NCBI RefSeq assembly: GCF_900239935.1
Contig: NZ_LT965928.1
Span: 668,945-732,944 of the forward strand
Source: Pseudoalteromonas carrageenovora IAM 12662
GTDB taxonomy: Bacteria > Pseudomonadota > Gammaproteobacteria > Enterobacterales > Alteromonadaceae
Reading direction: 5' to 3'
DNA length: 64,000 nt
Made by a program: the position numbers and the translations under genes. Positions 36,799 to 47,660 of the stretch are shown piece after piece (position 1 is the stretch's first letter; every line of letters starts with the position of its first letter). The notes under the pieces were generated by a model. The model saw nothing but the letters and a program-made list of their open reading frames with translations. It was not told the DNA's origin and did no database searches.

Positions 36799-37593
36799 TT
36801 ATTGAGCGCCACATGCTGGGTACAAATTAAGTACTTCAGTTACTACTTGTGCAAACATAGCTTGCTCTTGCTGACTTAAATTTATATCTGCATCAAATTG
36901 CATGGTATCGGCTAGCTCAGAGGTAATTATTTCGTAAAAAACCATGGCAGTGAGTACATTACCTGCATATGAAGCATGATTTCCATCTGCATTATAAAGA
37001 TTTACGCTCGGCATTATTTCTAATACTCGGTTCCATACAAAACCAATAGGCGCGACGCAGCTAGGCTGCTTTGTACTTATCGATAAATGTAGATCGTATA
37101 CCTGTTTTGCTTCCGCAGGGTTACCCTTTTGAGGATGCTCTGGAAATAATATGGGGGTTATTTTTTGTTCTTTAGCAACTGAGATCATACGCTCGGTGGC
37201 GTCGGTCGGGTAGTCAACGGCTCCTGATTGCGAATATTTCTGGCCTTGAAAAATAGCATGACTCCAATTATTTTCACTTAGTTTATCTATATTAGAGTCT
37301 ATTTCGGCTATTTCATCTAAAAACCGCCCGCCAACAGTCATTGTTTGTACTGAGGTATTAGATAGTTGATGTGTAATTATGGTTTCTAATAAAGCACCTA
37401 AGCTTGAACTATGGCTATTACCGTAAATAATTATTTTGTAATCACCTTGTGGATTGTTATTAGTTACAGGTGGTGATGTTAGTGTTTCTTTATTCTCAGC
37501 TATTTTTGAGTCATTACCTCCAGAGCCGCACGCAGTTAACGCTAACATTAAAGCTAATGTGAGTGATATTTTAGATATATATTCGAATGACAT
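36799..37593 (-). CDS. SGNH-hydrolase-like lipoprotein
   Basis: 264 residues from ATG 37593 (AGGG nearby; the upstream ATG 37626 would extend past the signal). Lipobox LTAC. Block I is IIIYGNSHSSSLG (Ser in GNSHS), a VGGRFLDEI segment may be block II and the His/Asp block V is YNADGNHASYAG. The canonical GDSL is GNSHS, as seen in some bacterial carbohydrate esterase-like families. Substrate unknown. 37594-37764 is noncoding. Confidence 0.7.
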   Translation of the reverse strand: MSFEYISKISLTLALMLALTACGSGGNDSKIAENKETLTSPPVTNNNPQGDYKIIIYGNSHSSSLGALLETIITHQLSNTSVQTMTVGGRFLDEIAEIDSNIDKLSENNWSHAIFQGQKYSQSGAVDYPTDATERMISVAKEQKITPILFPEHPQKGNPAEAKQVYDLHLSISTKQPSCVAPIGFVWNRVLEIMPSVNLYNADGNHASYAGNVLTAMVFYEIITSELADTMQFDADINLSQQEQAMFAQVVTEVLNLYPACGAQ

Positions 37594-37765
37594 TAGAAAC
37601 CCTTTTTTTGTACCAAATTTAAGCACGATTTCTGAATACTAGATACTTTATGGTAAAGCTGCAAGTTGGCTTTAAAGATGAAAAATTACTTTTCGGGAGG
37701 AGGGGAGTATTTAAACTTTAATCGTAAAGTAATTCAATTGTGCTTTAACACAGCTATTTTTGAAT

Positions 37766-37792
37766 AAAAAAAGCCTGCATAAAGCAGGCTTT
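37766..37792 (-). terminator. TonB receptor terminator
   Basis: AAAGCCTGC/GCAGGCTTT with the A7 run providing a U tract on the minus strand. Confidence 0.88.
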
Positions 37793-37807
37793 AGTTTTCA
37801 GGGGAAA

Positions 37808-40744
37808 TTAAAACTTAGCACGGATACCAAAGCTGTATCTGCGGTCTGCTTCAGTGTACTTCCAAGCACCACCTAGTTCAGATAGGTAGATAGAAGGCTC
37901 ACCGGTTAAGTTAGTTGCATTGCCTACTAAGGTCACGTTTTCGTTAATGTCCCAACTTGCTGAGAAGTCTAACTGGCCGCGGTCGTCACGGTAGTTGTTA
38001 CCGTAAACTGTACCTTCTGCTGAAATACTGCCGTCTGAGTTAATATTTTCAACGCGTTTTTCGTTTTCAGTATCTAAGAAGCTATCACGGTAGTTATAAG
38101 CTAAACGTGTAGAGAATCCTTCGTATTCCCAAAACACTTGTAAGTTGTAGGTGTTTTTAGAAATATCTAACAGTGGGTTACCGTTAGGTTGTTCGCTGTC
38201 TGCGTAGGTGTAGTTTGCGTTTATACCCAGGCCAGAAAAAGCACCAGGTAAGCTTGTAAAGAACTGTTGGTAACCTACTTCAAAACCTTGAACTGAGCCA
38301 TTTTCGCCATTTACATTTTTAACGGTATCAATACCTGTTAAACCTGCATCGCGAAGCTCTGAAACATGGTTAAAGCCATCGGCATCAACAGGGAAATCGG
38401 TTGTATCTGAGTAAACTAAGTTATCTTGAGATACACCCGCGGTATCTAGCTGACATACTTGGTTCCACTGCGTTACATTTTGACCCGCGGTGCTAGATGA
38501 AGCCTGACAGCTGCTTTCGTTACTTAAGAAAGATTCAACATCTTTATAAAACACAGCAAAAGATATTACGTTACCTTCATCAAAGTAATGCTCTACTGAC
38601 AAGTCGTATTGTGTTGCACGGTATGGTTCTAAATCAATAGAGCCTTGCGTTGCGCCTGTAATATCGTTATTTACGTCAAACGCTGGGCTTAACTCACTAA
38701 AATCTGCTCGGCGCATTACTTTTGCAGCTGCAAAGCGGAATAATGTTTCGTCTGAGTAGTTATAGGTAACGTTTAAGCTTGGTAAAAAGTCGCTGTAGTC
38801 ATTCTCACCTGTTACTTTTTCACCATTTAAATAAACGCTTGATTCTAAATCTGTTGTCACATAACGACCACCTACAATTGCAGTGATGTTATCAAAATCT
38901 AAGTAGGCTGAAATATAAACTGCGGCTGTATCTTCAACTACGTTACGGTACGCACTTTCTTGAAACTCTTGGTTGTCCGAAAGGCTTCCTGTTGTTGCTA
39001 AGTTAGTTCCTGCAAGTAACTGTTGTAACTGAGCGTAAGTATTCGCAGGGTTAGATAAACCGTTGTAGCTTAAAAACGTTAATAGGTCGTTTTGGCCAGA
39101 ACTACCTAATTGATCAAATGAGTTATCGTGGCTAACAGTTGTAAAGCTATTTGAAAACGCAGCATTGTAATCATCTACCCATAAAGTCGCTAATGAACCG
39201 TCGGAGTCATTAAATGCATTTTTATAAATGTCTTTAATTTCAACTTTGTATTGCTCGTACTCGTAATCTCGGTTGGTAACACGTACACCGGTTTTTATTT
39301 TAGATACCCAGCTTAAGCTGCTGATAGGTTCAAACATTTCTACATCAAAACGAATAGCTGTTTCTTCGTTATCAGTTCTTCTATCTTCACTTTTAAATGT
39401 ACGTAATGCTAAGTTTTGTGGGTCGGTAAATGCATTTGGATCTGAGTGAATAATACTTGGGAGTTTATTACCGTCTTGTGAAAAAGCGCCATCGTATAAA
39501 TGGTTTACTAAATCAACGCCACCGCTTGCTTCAAATGTCGATTTTTCGATTGGGCGAAGAGTAAATTCAGAATCAGGTCTTACGCTTTCAGATGATGCAA
39601 CAGCAACTTCACCTGAAATTTTTATATTATCAGTAATGTTCCATTCTGCACCAAGTGCATTAGAAAACGAGTCGGTTTCTCTAAAGTCACTGTATGTTTT
39701 TGGAATGCCAAATTCGTTTGTTAGTGTGTAATTATTTACACCATTCGCACCTTGAGTGGTATTTGCATCGGTTGATAACGAACCCGCTACACCTAAAATA
39801 GAGTTACCAGCTTGTTCGCCTGAGCGTTTAGTGCCGCTCAAATCAAGGTACACCATGCCATTACCAGATTGCGGTGCCCATTGCAGAGATAAATTTACAG
39901 CGGTACGTTCACGTTTTTCTACGTATTGCTCAACACTGTGCTCGTCGCGTACGATAGCGTTACCACTTGGTGTATTACCTTCTTGGCCGTTAATTTCAAT
40001 ATCTTGAGGCTTAACACGGCTTGAAGTTTCATCTTGACGAATTTCACGATCTTGATATGAAAACATCACAATAGCGCCAAATGTACCCATTTCGTCAAAG
40101 TCCCAATTGTCGCCAATTGAACCACTAAAAATAGGGGCTACATTTTCGGTTTTATCTGCGTATTCGCCATCAATCGAAATAGCACCTGTAAGTTTATCAA
40201 GCTCTAAAGGGCGAACTGTTTTTAAGCTAACGGTTCCGCCTAGCGCACCTTCAATCATGTCAGCGGTAGGTGATTTAACAACTTCTACCGTTTTTAAGAA
40301 ACTCGAAGGGTAATCTTGTAGGCTAATACCATCACGCGAGTCACCAATGGTAGAGCGGCCATTTAATTCAACGCGGTTTTGCGGTAAACCACGAATCGAT
40401 ACACTGTCACCCACTCCAAAATCGGTATTAATAGATACACCTGTAATACGTTGAAGTGCTTCAGCAATATTATTATCAGGCAGTTTACCAATATCCTCTG
40501 CAACAACAGCATCTACAATACGTCCGTCAGTACGCTTAAGCATTGCAGCCGCTTTCATACTGCCTAACATGCCTTTTACTTCAATAACTTCTATATCATC
40601 AGTTGGTATATCTGAAGTTGTCGGCGCTTCCTGTGCTGAAATAGTAGAAGACGCCATTAATAAAAGGGCAGCAGCGCTGAGTGTTATTGAGCTACTTTTT
40701 TGGTGCTTATTAATTAGCGATGAAGTAATTTGATTGAGTTTCAT
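37808..40744 (-). CDS. TonB-dependent receptor, large proteobacterial type (TIGR01782-like)
   Basis: 978 residues from ATG 40744, with GGGAGAG upstream; an in-frame start at 40777 adds residues before the signal peptide. Signal sequence (LSAAALLLMASSTISAQ), plug (GMLGSMKAAAMLKRTDG, IGKLPDNNIAEALQRITGV, VSIRGLPQNRVELNGR) and a long barrel ending FGIRAKF. The plug is of the group often linked to oligosaccharide uptake in Alteromonadales. No sugar-degrading gene is adjacent. The upstream dyad at 40798 is a candidate operator. Confidence 0.9.
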   Translation of the reverse strand: MKLNQITSSLINKHQKSSSITLSAAALLLMASSTISAQEAPTTSDIPTDDIEVIEVKGMLGSMKAAAMLKRTDGRIVDAVVAEDIGKLPDNNIAEALQRITGVSINTDFGVGDSVSIRGLPQNRVELNGRSTIGDSRDGISLQDYPSSFLKTVEVVKSPTADMIEGALGGTVSLKTVRPLELDKLTGAISIDGEYADKTENVAPIFSGSIGDNWDFDEMGTFGAIVMFSYQDREIRQDETSSRVKPQDIEINGQEGNTPSGNAIVRDEHSVEQYVEKRERTAVNLSLQWAPQSGNGMVYLDLSGTKRSGEQAGNSILGVAGSLSTDANTTQGANGVNNYTLTNEFGIPKTYSDFRETDSFSNALGAEWNITDNIKISGEVAVASSESVRPDSEFTLRPIEKSTFEASGGVDLVNHLYDGAFSQDGNKLPSIIHSDPNAFTDPQNLALRTFKSEDRRTDNEETAIRFDVEMFEPISSLSWVSKIKTGVRVTNRDYEYEQYKVEIKDIYKNAFNDSDGSLATLWVDDYNAAFSNSFTTVSHDNSFDQLGSSGQNDLLTFLSYNGLSNPANTYAQLQQLLAGTNLATTGSLSDNQEFQESAYRNVVEDTAAVYISAYLDFDNITAIVGGRYVTTDLESSVYLNGEKVTGENDYSDFLPSLNVTYNYSDETLFRFAAAKVMRRADFSELSPAFDVNNDITGATQGSIDLEPYRATQYDLSVEHYFDEGNVISFAVFYKDVESFLSNESSCQASSSTAGQNVTQWNQVCQLDTAGVSQDNLVYSDTTDFPVDADGFNHVSELRDAGLTGIDTVKNVNGENGSVQGFEVGYQQFFTSLPGAFSGLGINANYTYADSEQPNGNPLLDISKNTYNLQVFWEYEGFSTRLAYNYRDSFLDTENEKRVENINSDGSISAEGTVYGNNYRDDRGQLDFSASWDINENVTLVGNATNLTGEPSIYLSELGGAWKYTEADRRYSFGIRAKF

Positions 40745-40797
40745 GTATCTCTCCCGTTGGGGTACGACTTGCGTCATTGTGTGTGTTGCAATATGGT

Positions 40798-40809
40798 TTG
40801 GTTAACCAA
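40798..40809. promoter_or_regulatory. Palindrome TTGGTTAACCAA upstream of large TonB receptor
   Basis: Perfect 12-bp dyad, 54 bp upstream of the receptor ATG, in very AT-rich DNA (40745-41300). Plausible operator for a LacI- or GntR-type regulator of a substrate-specific receptor. The rest of this 600-bp gap shows no gene. Confidence 0.35.
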
Positions 40810-41307
40810 TTTTGTTGTGTTTGATCTGTTTGTGTCATACAGATTGTGTGGTTGAAATTAGTACAATTTAAATTTTATTACAACCTTTGTTTACCAAAAT
40901 TTCATAAAATGTATTACAAATTGTTATTAAATTTACTTAAAGTTAATTTGTTCAATAGGTTATGATTAATGAAATGTTTTAATAATATTTAATATAAATT
41001 GGAAAATAACCATTACCAAAGCCATTTTATGTATGATTTGTAATATTTAATGAGGTATTTATGACTAATTTAAATTTTTTATGTAGGTATTTAGTGTGTT
41101 AATTATGAGTCTAAATTAGGCGTTACTATTCTTAATAGATTAAGTAAACCTAAAGTTGTTACGATTAAATAACTAGGTTGAAATTACTGGTTTTTATTTG
41201 CGTTAATTATTTGGTAATACCAATTTTCTATTGTGTTTAATTTATATTTATATTATGGATATGTGGTGGGATGTTGTACAAAATGGTAAATGAGCTTATT
41301 TTTTTGC

Positions 41308-41338
41308 AAAAAAAAGCCCCGCATAAATGCAGGGCTTG
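41308..41338 (-). terminator. dps terminator
   Basis: AAGCCCCGCAT/ATGCAGGGCTT with A8 on the left, ending the Dps transcript. Confidence 0.85.
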
Positions 41339-41353
41339 TATAGATTAAAAATT

Positions 41354-41869
41354 TTAGCTTTGCAGTTGGCCTGTAGCTGATTCAATATGAGCACGTACAA
41401 ACCATTGAAATTGCTCTAAGTCAGCTAATTGGCTAGTAATCATATCTTCAGAAACAGGATCTAGCTCTGAAAGCGTTTCGATTGCTTTGCGGTGATCGCC
41501 ATTAATACCGTTGTACACTTTATCAAGTGCACCTAAATGCTCGGTTACTAAACCTTTACCAATAGAATATTCATTCCATGAGCGACGGTCTACTATCGAT
41601 TGCGGCGTTCCAACGGGTATACCGCCAAGGGTCGCAATTCTCTCCGCGATTGTATCTGTCATTTCGCGTACAGCTTCAACTTGTGGATCTAACATTTCGT
41701 GTACGCCAATAAAGTTTGGTCCAACTACATTCCAGTGAATATGCTTTAAAGTAAGCTGTAAATCAATAAGCGCAACCATACGGTTGTCAGGTGTGGCAAT
41801 TGTATTTTGCGCTGCATCGTTATCCATACCGGGTGCTGTAAATTCGGCTACTTTATTTGTATTACTCAT
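41354..41869 (-). CDS. dps: Dps family DNA-binding/ferritin-like protein
   Basis: 171 residues, normal Dps length. The intersubunit ferroxidase set is present: H45 in HIHWNVVG, H57 and D61 in VHEMLDP, D72 and E76 in DTIAERIATLGG. It forms a dodecameric cage that oxidises and stores iron with peroxide and shields DNA. AGGAGAC precedes the ATG. No partner genes; catalase katE lies 3.6 kb away. Confidence 0.95.
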   Translation of the reverse strand: MSNTNKVAEFTAPGMDNDAAQNTIATPDNRMVALIDLQLTLKHIHWNVVGPNFIGVHEMLDPQVEAVREMTDTIAERIATLGGIPVGTPQSIVDRRSWNEYSIGKGLVTEHLGALDKVYNGINGDHRKAIETLSELDPVSEDMITSQLADLEQFQWFVRAHIESATGQLQS

Positions 41870-42103
41870 AATGTCTCCTGTTATGTGATTTATTGTTTGT
41901 AGATCTAATTACAAACATGACTTGGTATTAATAAAGCAATACGTATGCCGAATTTTTAAATTTAGCTAACATGCTGTTTTATAAGGGTATAATTTAAATT
42001 TAAGTTTTTATTAGACTCTAAATAAAATGTGCTTATGAATTATCTGCAGCTCCTTTGTAAATTATGCACACTGCTAATTAGCCCCGTAAATATAAAGCAG
42101 AAC

Positions 42104-42371
42104 TAGGGCGTGTTGATCTTTGGTGGGTGAATTTGCAGCAGTATGTTTGGTTTTTAGGCAAGGCGGAGCTTATTTAGTGTGGTTATTCCCCATGAATAGG
42201 CGATAACGCAGCATAAAGACCAAACATGCGCTGCCCTTTGGGTTCTTTCTAGGGACGATTAACTCTTTGTTACTCGGTTTTTACTTAGCCCACTAGGTTA
42301 CAAACCTCGCGCCGCGATTTAATCGCCCCTAGATTGAACAAATTTCAATCTACAAAGATCAACACGCCCTA
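42104..42371. mobile_element. 268-bp MITE with 19-bp perfect terminal inverted repeats
   Basis: TAGGGCGTGTTGATCTTTG at 42104-42122 is matched by its exact complement at 42353-42371. No ORF inside. A truncated inverted copy is at 29849. The ends should tell the transposase family that mobilises it. The other parts of 41870-42498 hold no gene. Confidence 0.88.
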
Positions 42372-42498
42372 AGTAAGCCTAATATTTGTATTGGTTACTT
42401 TTTAAAATCTAATCTCTTTTTATTATTTACCTACTTCAGTTAGTGAATACTCACTGGTATACTCCTGCCGCATTTTAATTGGGGTCTGTTAATAATTT

Positions 42499-43278
42499 AT
42501 GAATTTTTTAAAAACACTGTTTACAACATTTATACTGCTTTTGTCTCACTCAGCATTGGCAGAAAACTGGAGTGTTACACAGCTCCATACAAATTTTGGT
42601 AATGCTTTAAACCCATTTACAGGGGAGTCGTCATTTACACGCACATATACCATAGAGCATGCATCTGAGCATGACTTAGGTGATAACTACTTATTTATCG
42701 ACTTTTTAAACGACAGCCTTACCGATGGTTTTCAAGATACGGGTATTTATGGTGAGTGGTACACAACACTTAGCTTATCTAAAGCACTTAATACCTCTTT
42801 AAAGTACGGCCCAATAAAAGATACAGGTTTAGTGTTTGGTATTAATGCAGGCGAAGAAGGCTTAATGAAATACACGCCCGGTGTAAAATTAAGTTGGGAT
42901 GCCCCTGGATTTGATTTTTTAACCACTACTTTTGCTGGATACATCGATGCTAACGGCGGTGTACAAAAAGATCAGTTAGCTAAGCAAGATACCAGTATTT
43001 TTGTGGATCTTGCATGGGGCGCACCTTTTTCGTTAGGTAGCCAAGCATTTTATTTTACTGGCCACGTTGAATATATTTCAGGGCGTGATGACGAGCAAGG
43101 CAGAAAAGTAAACGAATGGCTACTCGCGCAACCCGCAGTGCATTGGGATGTTGGTCAAAACTTTAATTTAGAGGCTAAGCAATTAATGGTTGGGCTTGAA
43201 TGGCGTTATTGGTACAACAAGCTAGGTACTGATGAAATAGAAAACCAACCATTTTTACATGCTATTTGGGTTTTTTAA
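42499..43278 (+). CDS. Nucleoside-specific channel-forming protein (Tsx/OmpK family)
   Basis: 259 residues. Signal peptide (LLLSHSALA), then a 12-strand barrel with WSVTQLHTNFGNALNPF and YTIEHASEHDLGDNYLFIDF, and an aromatic C-terminal end (HAIWVF). Matches Tsx/OmpK channels that import nucleosides. Monocistronic with a terminator; the MITE lies 128 bp upstream and could affect its promoter. Confidence 0.88.
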   Translation: MNFLKTLFTTFILLLSHSALAENWSVTQLHTNFGNALNPFTGESSFTRTYTIEHASEHDLGDNYLFIDFLNDSLTDGFQDTGIYGEWYTTLSLSKALNTSLKYGPIKDTGLVFGINAGEEGLMKYTPGVKLSWDAPGFDFLTTTFAGYIDANGGVQKDQLAKQDTSIFVDLAWGAPFSLGSQAFYFTGHVEYISGRDDEQGRKVNEWLLAQPAVHWDVGQNFNLEAKQLMVGLEWRYWYNKLGTDEIENQPFLHAIWVF

Positions 43279-43308
43279 GTAGTATGTTTTAATCACTTTA
43301 AAACGAAT

Positions 43309-43337
43309 AAAAAAATAGCGCCTTAGGCGCTATTTTT
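43309..43337. terminator. Terminator
   Basis: AAAAAATAGCGCC/GGCGCTATTTTT with loop TTA, between the convergent Tsx-like and DUF2189 genes. Confidence 0.88.
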
Positions 43338-43375
43338 GTTTACTGTGGTTGTTAACTCATGTGGTTGGTAAAGCT

Positions 43376-44155
43376 TTATTCGTATCCGCGAGGTTTTTTA
43401 GTTTTAATAACTGCGATATAGGCATGCCAGCTAGCGTAGCTAAGTAGCGGCATAATGATAATAAACCCCGTTGCCCCGGTAGCAAAACCAATAGCTACCA
43501 ATAAAAATATACAGATTGACCACACTACCATGGCAGCAAAGTTAGTTTTTACTGCATTCATAGAGCTGATCACTGCTGTCATTATATCAACGCGTCGTTC
43601 CATCATAATTTGTGGGGCAAATGCCGAAAGCGAAAATACCGTTACTAGCAGTACTCCACCTATAATACTGCCCAGTGTTAAAAACGCCGATAGCTCTTCA
43701 AAGGTTGGGTTGGCGTGGCTTGGGTATAAAGCGTGTACTAATGCAGCTAAGCGCATCCAAGCAATCATTATTACCATAAGCAATATAGCAAAACCCCATT
43801 CACCTACAGGGTTTCTAAACATCGACTTAATAGAGTGGGCAAACGTTGGTTTGTGGCCTTTTTCAAGTTCCCACGCTACATCGTAAAGCCCTGCTGCAAA
43901 TGCAGGACCTATTAAAGCAAAGGCAACGGTTGCCGGTAAAATAACGAGGTAGGTGCCTGTAAACACAGCTGAATAAACAATAGCAACAGGAATAAGCGTA
44001 AATATAACCCCGTAAATGAGGCTTAGTATGGGGGCGCGTGCCATGTCTTTAAATGCAAGCGCTAACCAATGAAAGGCGGCAAAAGTATCAACCTTATTGC
44101 ACTCAATACAGCGTGCAAATTCGGTATTTTTATTAATAGTATTTGTTGTTGGCAT
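43376..44155 (-). CDS. DUF2189 integral membrane protein
   Basis: 259 residues from ATG 44155 (AAGGAAC 6 bases upstream; 44200 has none). About six membrane segments, with FAAFHWLALAFKDMARAPILS near the N-terminus (here FHWLALAFKDMARAP) and a PVGEWGFAIL loop, typical of DUF2189. Function unknown. Divergent from mscS. Confidence 0.8.
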   Translation of the reverse strand: MPTTNTINKNTEFARCIECNKVDTFAAFHWLALAFKDMARAPILSLIYGVIFTLIPVAIVYSAVFTGTYLVILPATVAFALIGPAFAAGLYDVAWELEKGHKPTFAHSIKSMFRNPVGEWGFAILLMVIMIAWMRLAALVHALYPSHANPTFEELSAFLTLGSIIGGVLLVTVFSLSAFAPQIMMERRVDIMTAVISSMNAVKTNFAAMVVWSICIFLLVAIGFATGATGFIIIMPLLSYASWHAYIAVIKTKKPRGYE

Positions 44156-44413
44156 AACAATGTTCCTTAACAAGGTGTCTATTAAAGGTTTAGAACACAT
44201 TGGCTTTATTTACAAATTGAACAATATATACGCAAAAACATTAGGGTTTGCTCACTTTATATTCATAAATGTGATTTTTTAAGCTTTATTACTGCATAAA
44301 AAGTAATGCGCTTAGCTTTAGGTCGTTGTAAAGTCGTATTTTAGTTAATAAAAGGTTAATATGTCGGCGTTACAATGTTTTAATAATTTACAAACAGTTC
44401 AACAGGAAAAAAA

Positions 44414-45247
44414 ATGGACGACATAATAAATAATCTTGATGTAAATCAGTACTTACCTGCGGCAATAGATTGGGCAACTAATATTTTGCTAGCAATTATT
44501 ATTTTACTTTTAGGCTTATGGTTAGCAGGTAAAGTAAGAGGCATAATTATTGGTTTGTGCCACAAGTATACTCACTTAGACGACACACTATTTCGCTTTT
44601 TAGGCAGTATGGCCCGTTACATTATTTTAGCGTTTGTGTTTATTGCAGTGTTAAACCGTTTTGGTGTACAAACGGCTTCAATTATTGCGTTATTAGGCGC
44701 TGCAGGTTTAGCAATTGGTTTAGCATTACAAGGTGCGATGTCTAACTTAGCTGCTGGCGTAATGTTACTTATATTCAGACCTTATAAAGTGAATGATTTT
44801 ATTGAAGCAGCAGGGCGCTTTGGTAAAGTAACTGAAGTAGATATGTTTACTACAATTTTGCAAACGTTCGATAATCAACAGGTTATTATTCCAAATAGCC
44901 AGATTTGGGGTGCGCAAATTATTAACCACTCACACCACCCAATTCGTGGTGTAGATATGCACTTTGGTGTGGCTTATGACGAAAATACCGACGCAGTACG
45001 TAAAGTAATAGATAGTGTATTAGACGCACACCCACATATTTTAAAAGACCCAGCACCATTTGTAGAAGTAGAAACCCTTAACAACAGCTCAGTGGACTTT
45101 TTAGTAAGGCCATTTTGTAAAGGCGAGCATTACTTTGAAATTTTATACACAGTGCCGGAGCTTATTAAAAAAGCCCTTGATGAAAACAATATAGAAATCC
45201 CATTCCCGCATCGTAAGGTTATTTTAGTTAACGAGAATAAAGATTAA
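44414..45247 (+). CDS. mscS: Small-conductance mechanosensitive channel
   Basis: 277 residues, MscS length. TM1-TM3 in the first 130 residues; the pore helix TM3 is Gly/Ala-rich (LLGAAGLAIGLALQGAMSN), followed by the MS channel beta domain (FRPYKVNDFIEAAGRFGKV) and an alpha/beta end. It opens under membrane tension to release solutes on osmotic downshock. Confidence 0.93.
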   Translation: MDDIINNLDVNQYLPAAIDWATNILLAIIILLLGLWLAGKVRGIIIGLCHKYTHLDDTLFRFLGSMARYIILAFVFIAVLNRFGVQTASIIALLGAAGLAIGLALQGAMSNLAAGVMLLIFRPYKVNDFIEAAGRFGKVTEVDMFTTILQTFDNQQVIIPNSQIWGAQIINHSHHPIRGVDMHFGVAYDENTDAVRKVIDSVLDAHPHILKDPAPFVEVETLNNSSVDFLVRPFCKGEHYFEILYTVPELIKKALDENNIEIPFPHRKVILVNENKD

Positions 45248-45270
45248 CTAATTTAAAAAGCCTAAATCTA

Positions 45271-45296
45271 AGAGCACTTTTACGTGCTCTTTTTTG
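45271..45296 (+). terminator. mscS terminator
   Basis: AGAGCAC/GTGCTCT stem with loop TTTTAC and T6. Confidence 0.9.
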
Positions 45297-45486
45297 TCTG
45301 AAAAAGTTACATACCTGTGTAAATTTTTCTTTTTAAAATCCTCTAAATACTACTTTTTTGCCTGTATGACCCTTTTTTTACTAGGTTGGATGGCTGGTCT
45401 TTATTTTGCATTTGCATAGTCGCTTTTAGTTTTAAAGCCCATAAAAACTATCGACCCATTAAATCAAACTGTATGAAGGACTAAAC

Positions 45487-47559
45487 ATGGCTGAATCATT
45501 TAAATACTCAGGTAATAAAGGGCATGGCGGCGAATTGCATCAAAAGGCATCGGATGAACACCCTACCATGACCACCGCGCAGGGCTGCCCTGTAAGCGAC
45601 GATCAAAACTCATTACGTGCGGGCAAACGTGGCCCTGGATTATTAGAAGATCATATAATGCGCGAGAAAATCTTTCACTTTGATCACGAGCGCATTCCGG
45701 AGCGAGTAGTGCACGCTAGGGGTTATGGTGCACACGGATATTTTGAAACTTACGACACGCTTGAAGATTTAACGTGTGCAGATATTTTTCAGCGAAAAGG
45801 TGAAAAAACGCCAGTGTTTACTCGCTTCTCTACGGTTGCAGGCAATAAAGGATCACCAGATTTAGCACGTGATGTACGCGGTTTTGCGGTTAAGTTTTAT
45901 ACCCAAGAGGGAAACTGGGATTTAGTGGGTAACAATATACCCGTATTCTTTATTCAAGATGCAATGAAGTTTCCTGATTTAATTCATAGCGCTAAAGCCG
46001 AGCCTGATCGTGGTTTTCCGCAGGCGCAAACAGCACATGATAACTTTTGGGACTTTGTGAGCTTGTCACCTGAGTCAATGCACATGGTTATGTGGGCAAT
46101 GTCTGATAGAGCTATTCCGCGCTCTTTACGTTTTATGGAAGGCTTTGGTGTTCATACCTTTAAATTTATTAATGCCAAAGGCGATGAAAAATTTGTTAAA
46201 TTTCATTGGAAGCCAAAAGGCGGTATGCAATCGGTAGTATGGAACGAAGCACTTAAGCTTAACGGCGCCGATCCTGATTTTCATCGCAGAGATATGTGGG
46301 AATCTATTGGCAATGGCGACTTCCCTGAATGGGAGTTAGGTGTGCAAGTGTTTGATCAGCAATTTGCGGATGAATTTGAATTTGATGTTTTTGATGCCAC
46401 TAAACTTATTCCTGAAGAGCAAGTGCCAGTTCAAATTGTTGGCCGCATGGTGCTTGACCGTGTTGTAGACAACTTTTTTGCAGAAACAGAACAAGTTGCC
46501 TTTTGTACTCAAAATATTGTACCAGGGCTCGACTTTACACCCGACCCGCTACTGCAAGGTCGTAACTTTTCATATTTAGATACTCAAACTAAGCGTTTAG
46601 GTGGGCCTAACTTTACGCACATTCCGGTCAATGCTCCTAAATGCCCAATGCGTCATTTTCAGCAAGATGGCCACATGGCAATGCACAATCCAAAAGGGCG
46701 TGTAAATTACGAGCCAAACTCGTGGAGCGGCGACGAAAATAACCCGCGCGAATGCCCTGTACATGGCTTTAAAAGCTCAAGCGAGCCTGAAGTAAGCGGC
46801 GGAGATAAATTACGTTATCGCTCAGAAACTTTCAGCGATCATTACAGCCAAGCACGCCAATTTTATTTAAGCCAAACAGACATTGAGCAAGCGCATATTC
46901 AATACGCACTGGTATTTGAGCTTTCTAAAGTTGAGCATTTACCAATACGTGAGCGTGTAGTTTCGCACTTACTTAATATAGACGACACGTTAGCGCAAGA
47001 GGTTGCCAAAGGCTTGCGCTTGCAAGAAATGCCAGAGCCGGCAGAAGCCGCAATGCCAACTCGTGACGATTTACCTACTTCAGATGCGCTTAGTATTTTA
47101 AAAAATGCGCCTAACACCTTTAAAGGCCGCAAGTTAGGTATTTTAATAAGCGATGGCTTTGACGCTGATATTTTTGATTCAGTTGTCAATGAACTTGAAG
47201 CCGAGGGTGCAAACTTTGAAATTATTGCAGCGCAAGTTGGTGGCGCATGTTGTAGTAAAGGTAAGCATATTGCAGCGGACCAAGTAATTAATGGTGGCCC
47301 TTCGGTATTGTACGATGCGGTAATGATACTGGCGACTCAAGAGGGCGCTGAAAAACTTGCTGGTATTCCTGAGGCTAAAGACTTTGTAAACGATGCATTT
47401 GCTCATATGAAATACATTGGCTATACGCAAGAGGCTATGCCTTTATTTAAAGCGGCAGGCCTTGATGGAAAAGCAGATGATGGTTGGATAGATTTAGAGG
47501 CGCATTCAGCCGATAAGTTTATAAATACATTACGAAATTTAAGATACTGGAAACGTTAG
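45487..47559 (+). CDS. katE: Large-subunit catalase HPII
   Basis: 690 residues, clade-2 catalase. Distal H76 (RVVHARG) and N149 (VGNNIPVFF), the proximal tyrosine near [12 protein letters not shown], and the C-terminal flavodoxin-like domain ([17 protein letters not shown] to the end), which only large catalases have. It breaks hydrogen peroxide down in the cytoplasm. Good ATG preceded by AAGGA. Regulation not visible. Confidence 0.95.
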   Translation: MAESFKYSGNKGHGGELHQKASDEHPTMTTAQGCPVSDDQNSLRAGKRGPGLLEDHIMREKIFHFDHERIPERVVHARGYGAHGYFETYDTLEDLTCADIFQRKGEKTPVFTRFSTVAGNKGSPDLARDVRGFAVKFYTQEGNWDLVGNNIPVFFIQDAMKFPDLIHSAKAEPDRGFPQAQTAHDNFWDFVSLSPESMHMVMWAMSDRAIPRSLRFMEGFGVHTFKFINAKGDEKFVKFHWKPKGGMQSVVWNEALKLNGADPDFHRRDMWESIGNGDFPEWELGVQVFDQQFADEFEFDVFDATKLIPEEQVPVQIVGRMVLDRVVDNFFAETEQVAFCTQNIVPGLDFTPDPLLQGRNFSYLDTQTKRLGGPNFTHIPVNAPKCPMRHFQQDGHMAMHNPKGRVNYEPNSWSGDENNPRECPVHGFKSSSEPEVSGGDKLRYRSETFSDHYSQARQFYLSQTDIEQAHIQYALVFELSKVEHLPIRERVVSHLLNIDDTLAQEVAKGLRLQEMPEPAEAAMPTRDDLPTSDALSILKNAPNTFKGRKLGILISDGFDADIFDSVVNELEAEGANFEIIAAQVGGACCSKGKHIAADQVINGGPSVLYDAVMILATQEGAEKLAGIPEAKDFVNDAFAHMKYIGYTQEAMPLFKAAGLDGKADDGWIDLEAHSADKFINTLRNLRYWKR

Positions 47560-47573
47560 TAAGCTCAATAATT

Positions 47574-47607
47574 AAAAAACCACAACATGAATTGTTGTGG
47601 TTTTTTT
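47574..47607 (+). terminator. katE terminator
   Basis: AAAAAACCACAACA/TGTTGTGGTTTTTTT hairpin. Confidence 0.92.
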
Positions 47608-47660
47608 AAGCTCACCTAGCTAAGGTATTAATTCAAGCCAGCAATAAAATTGGATTTATT

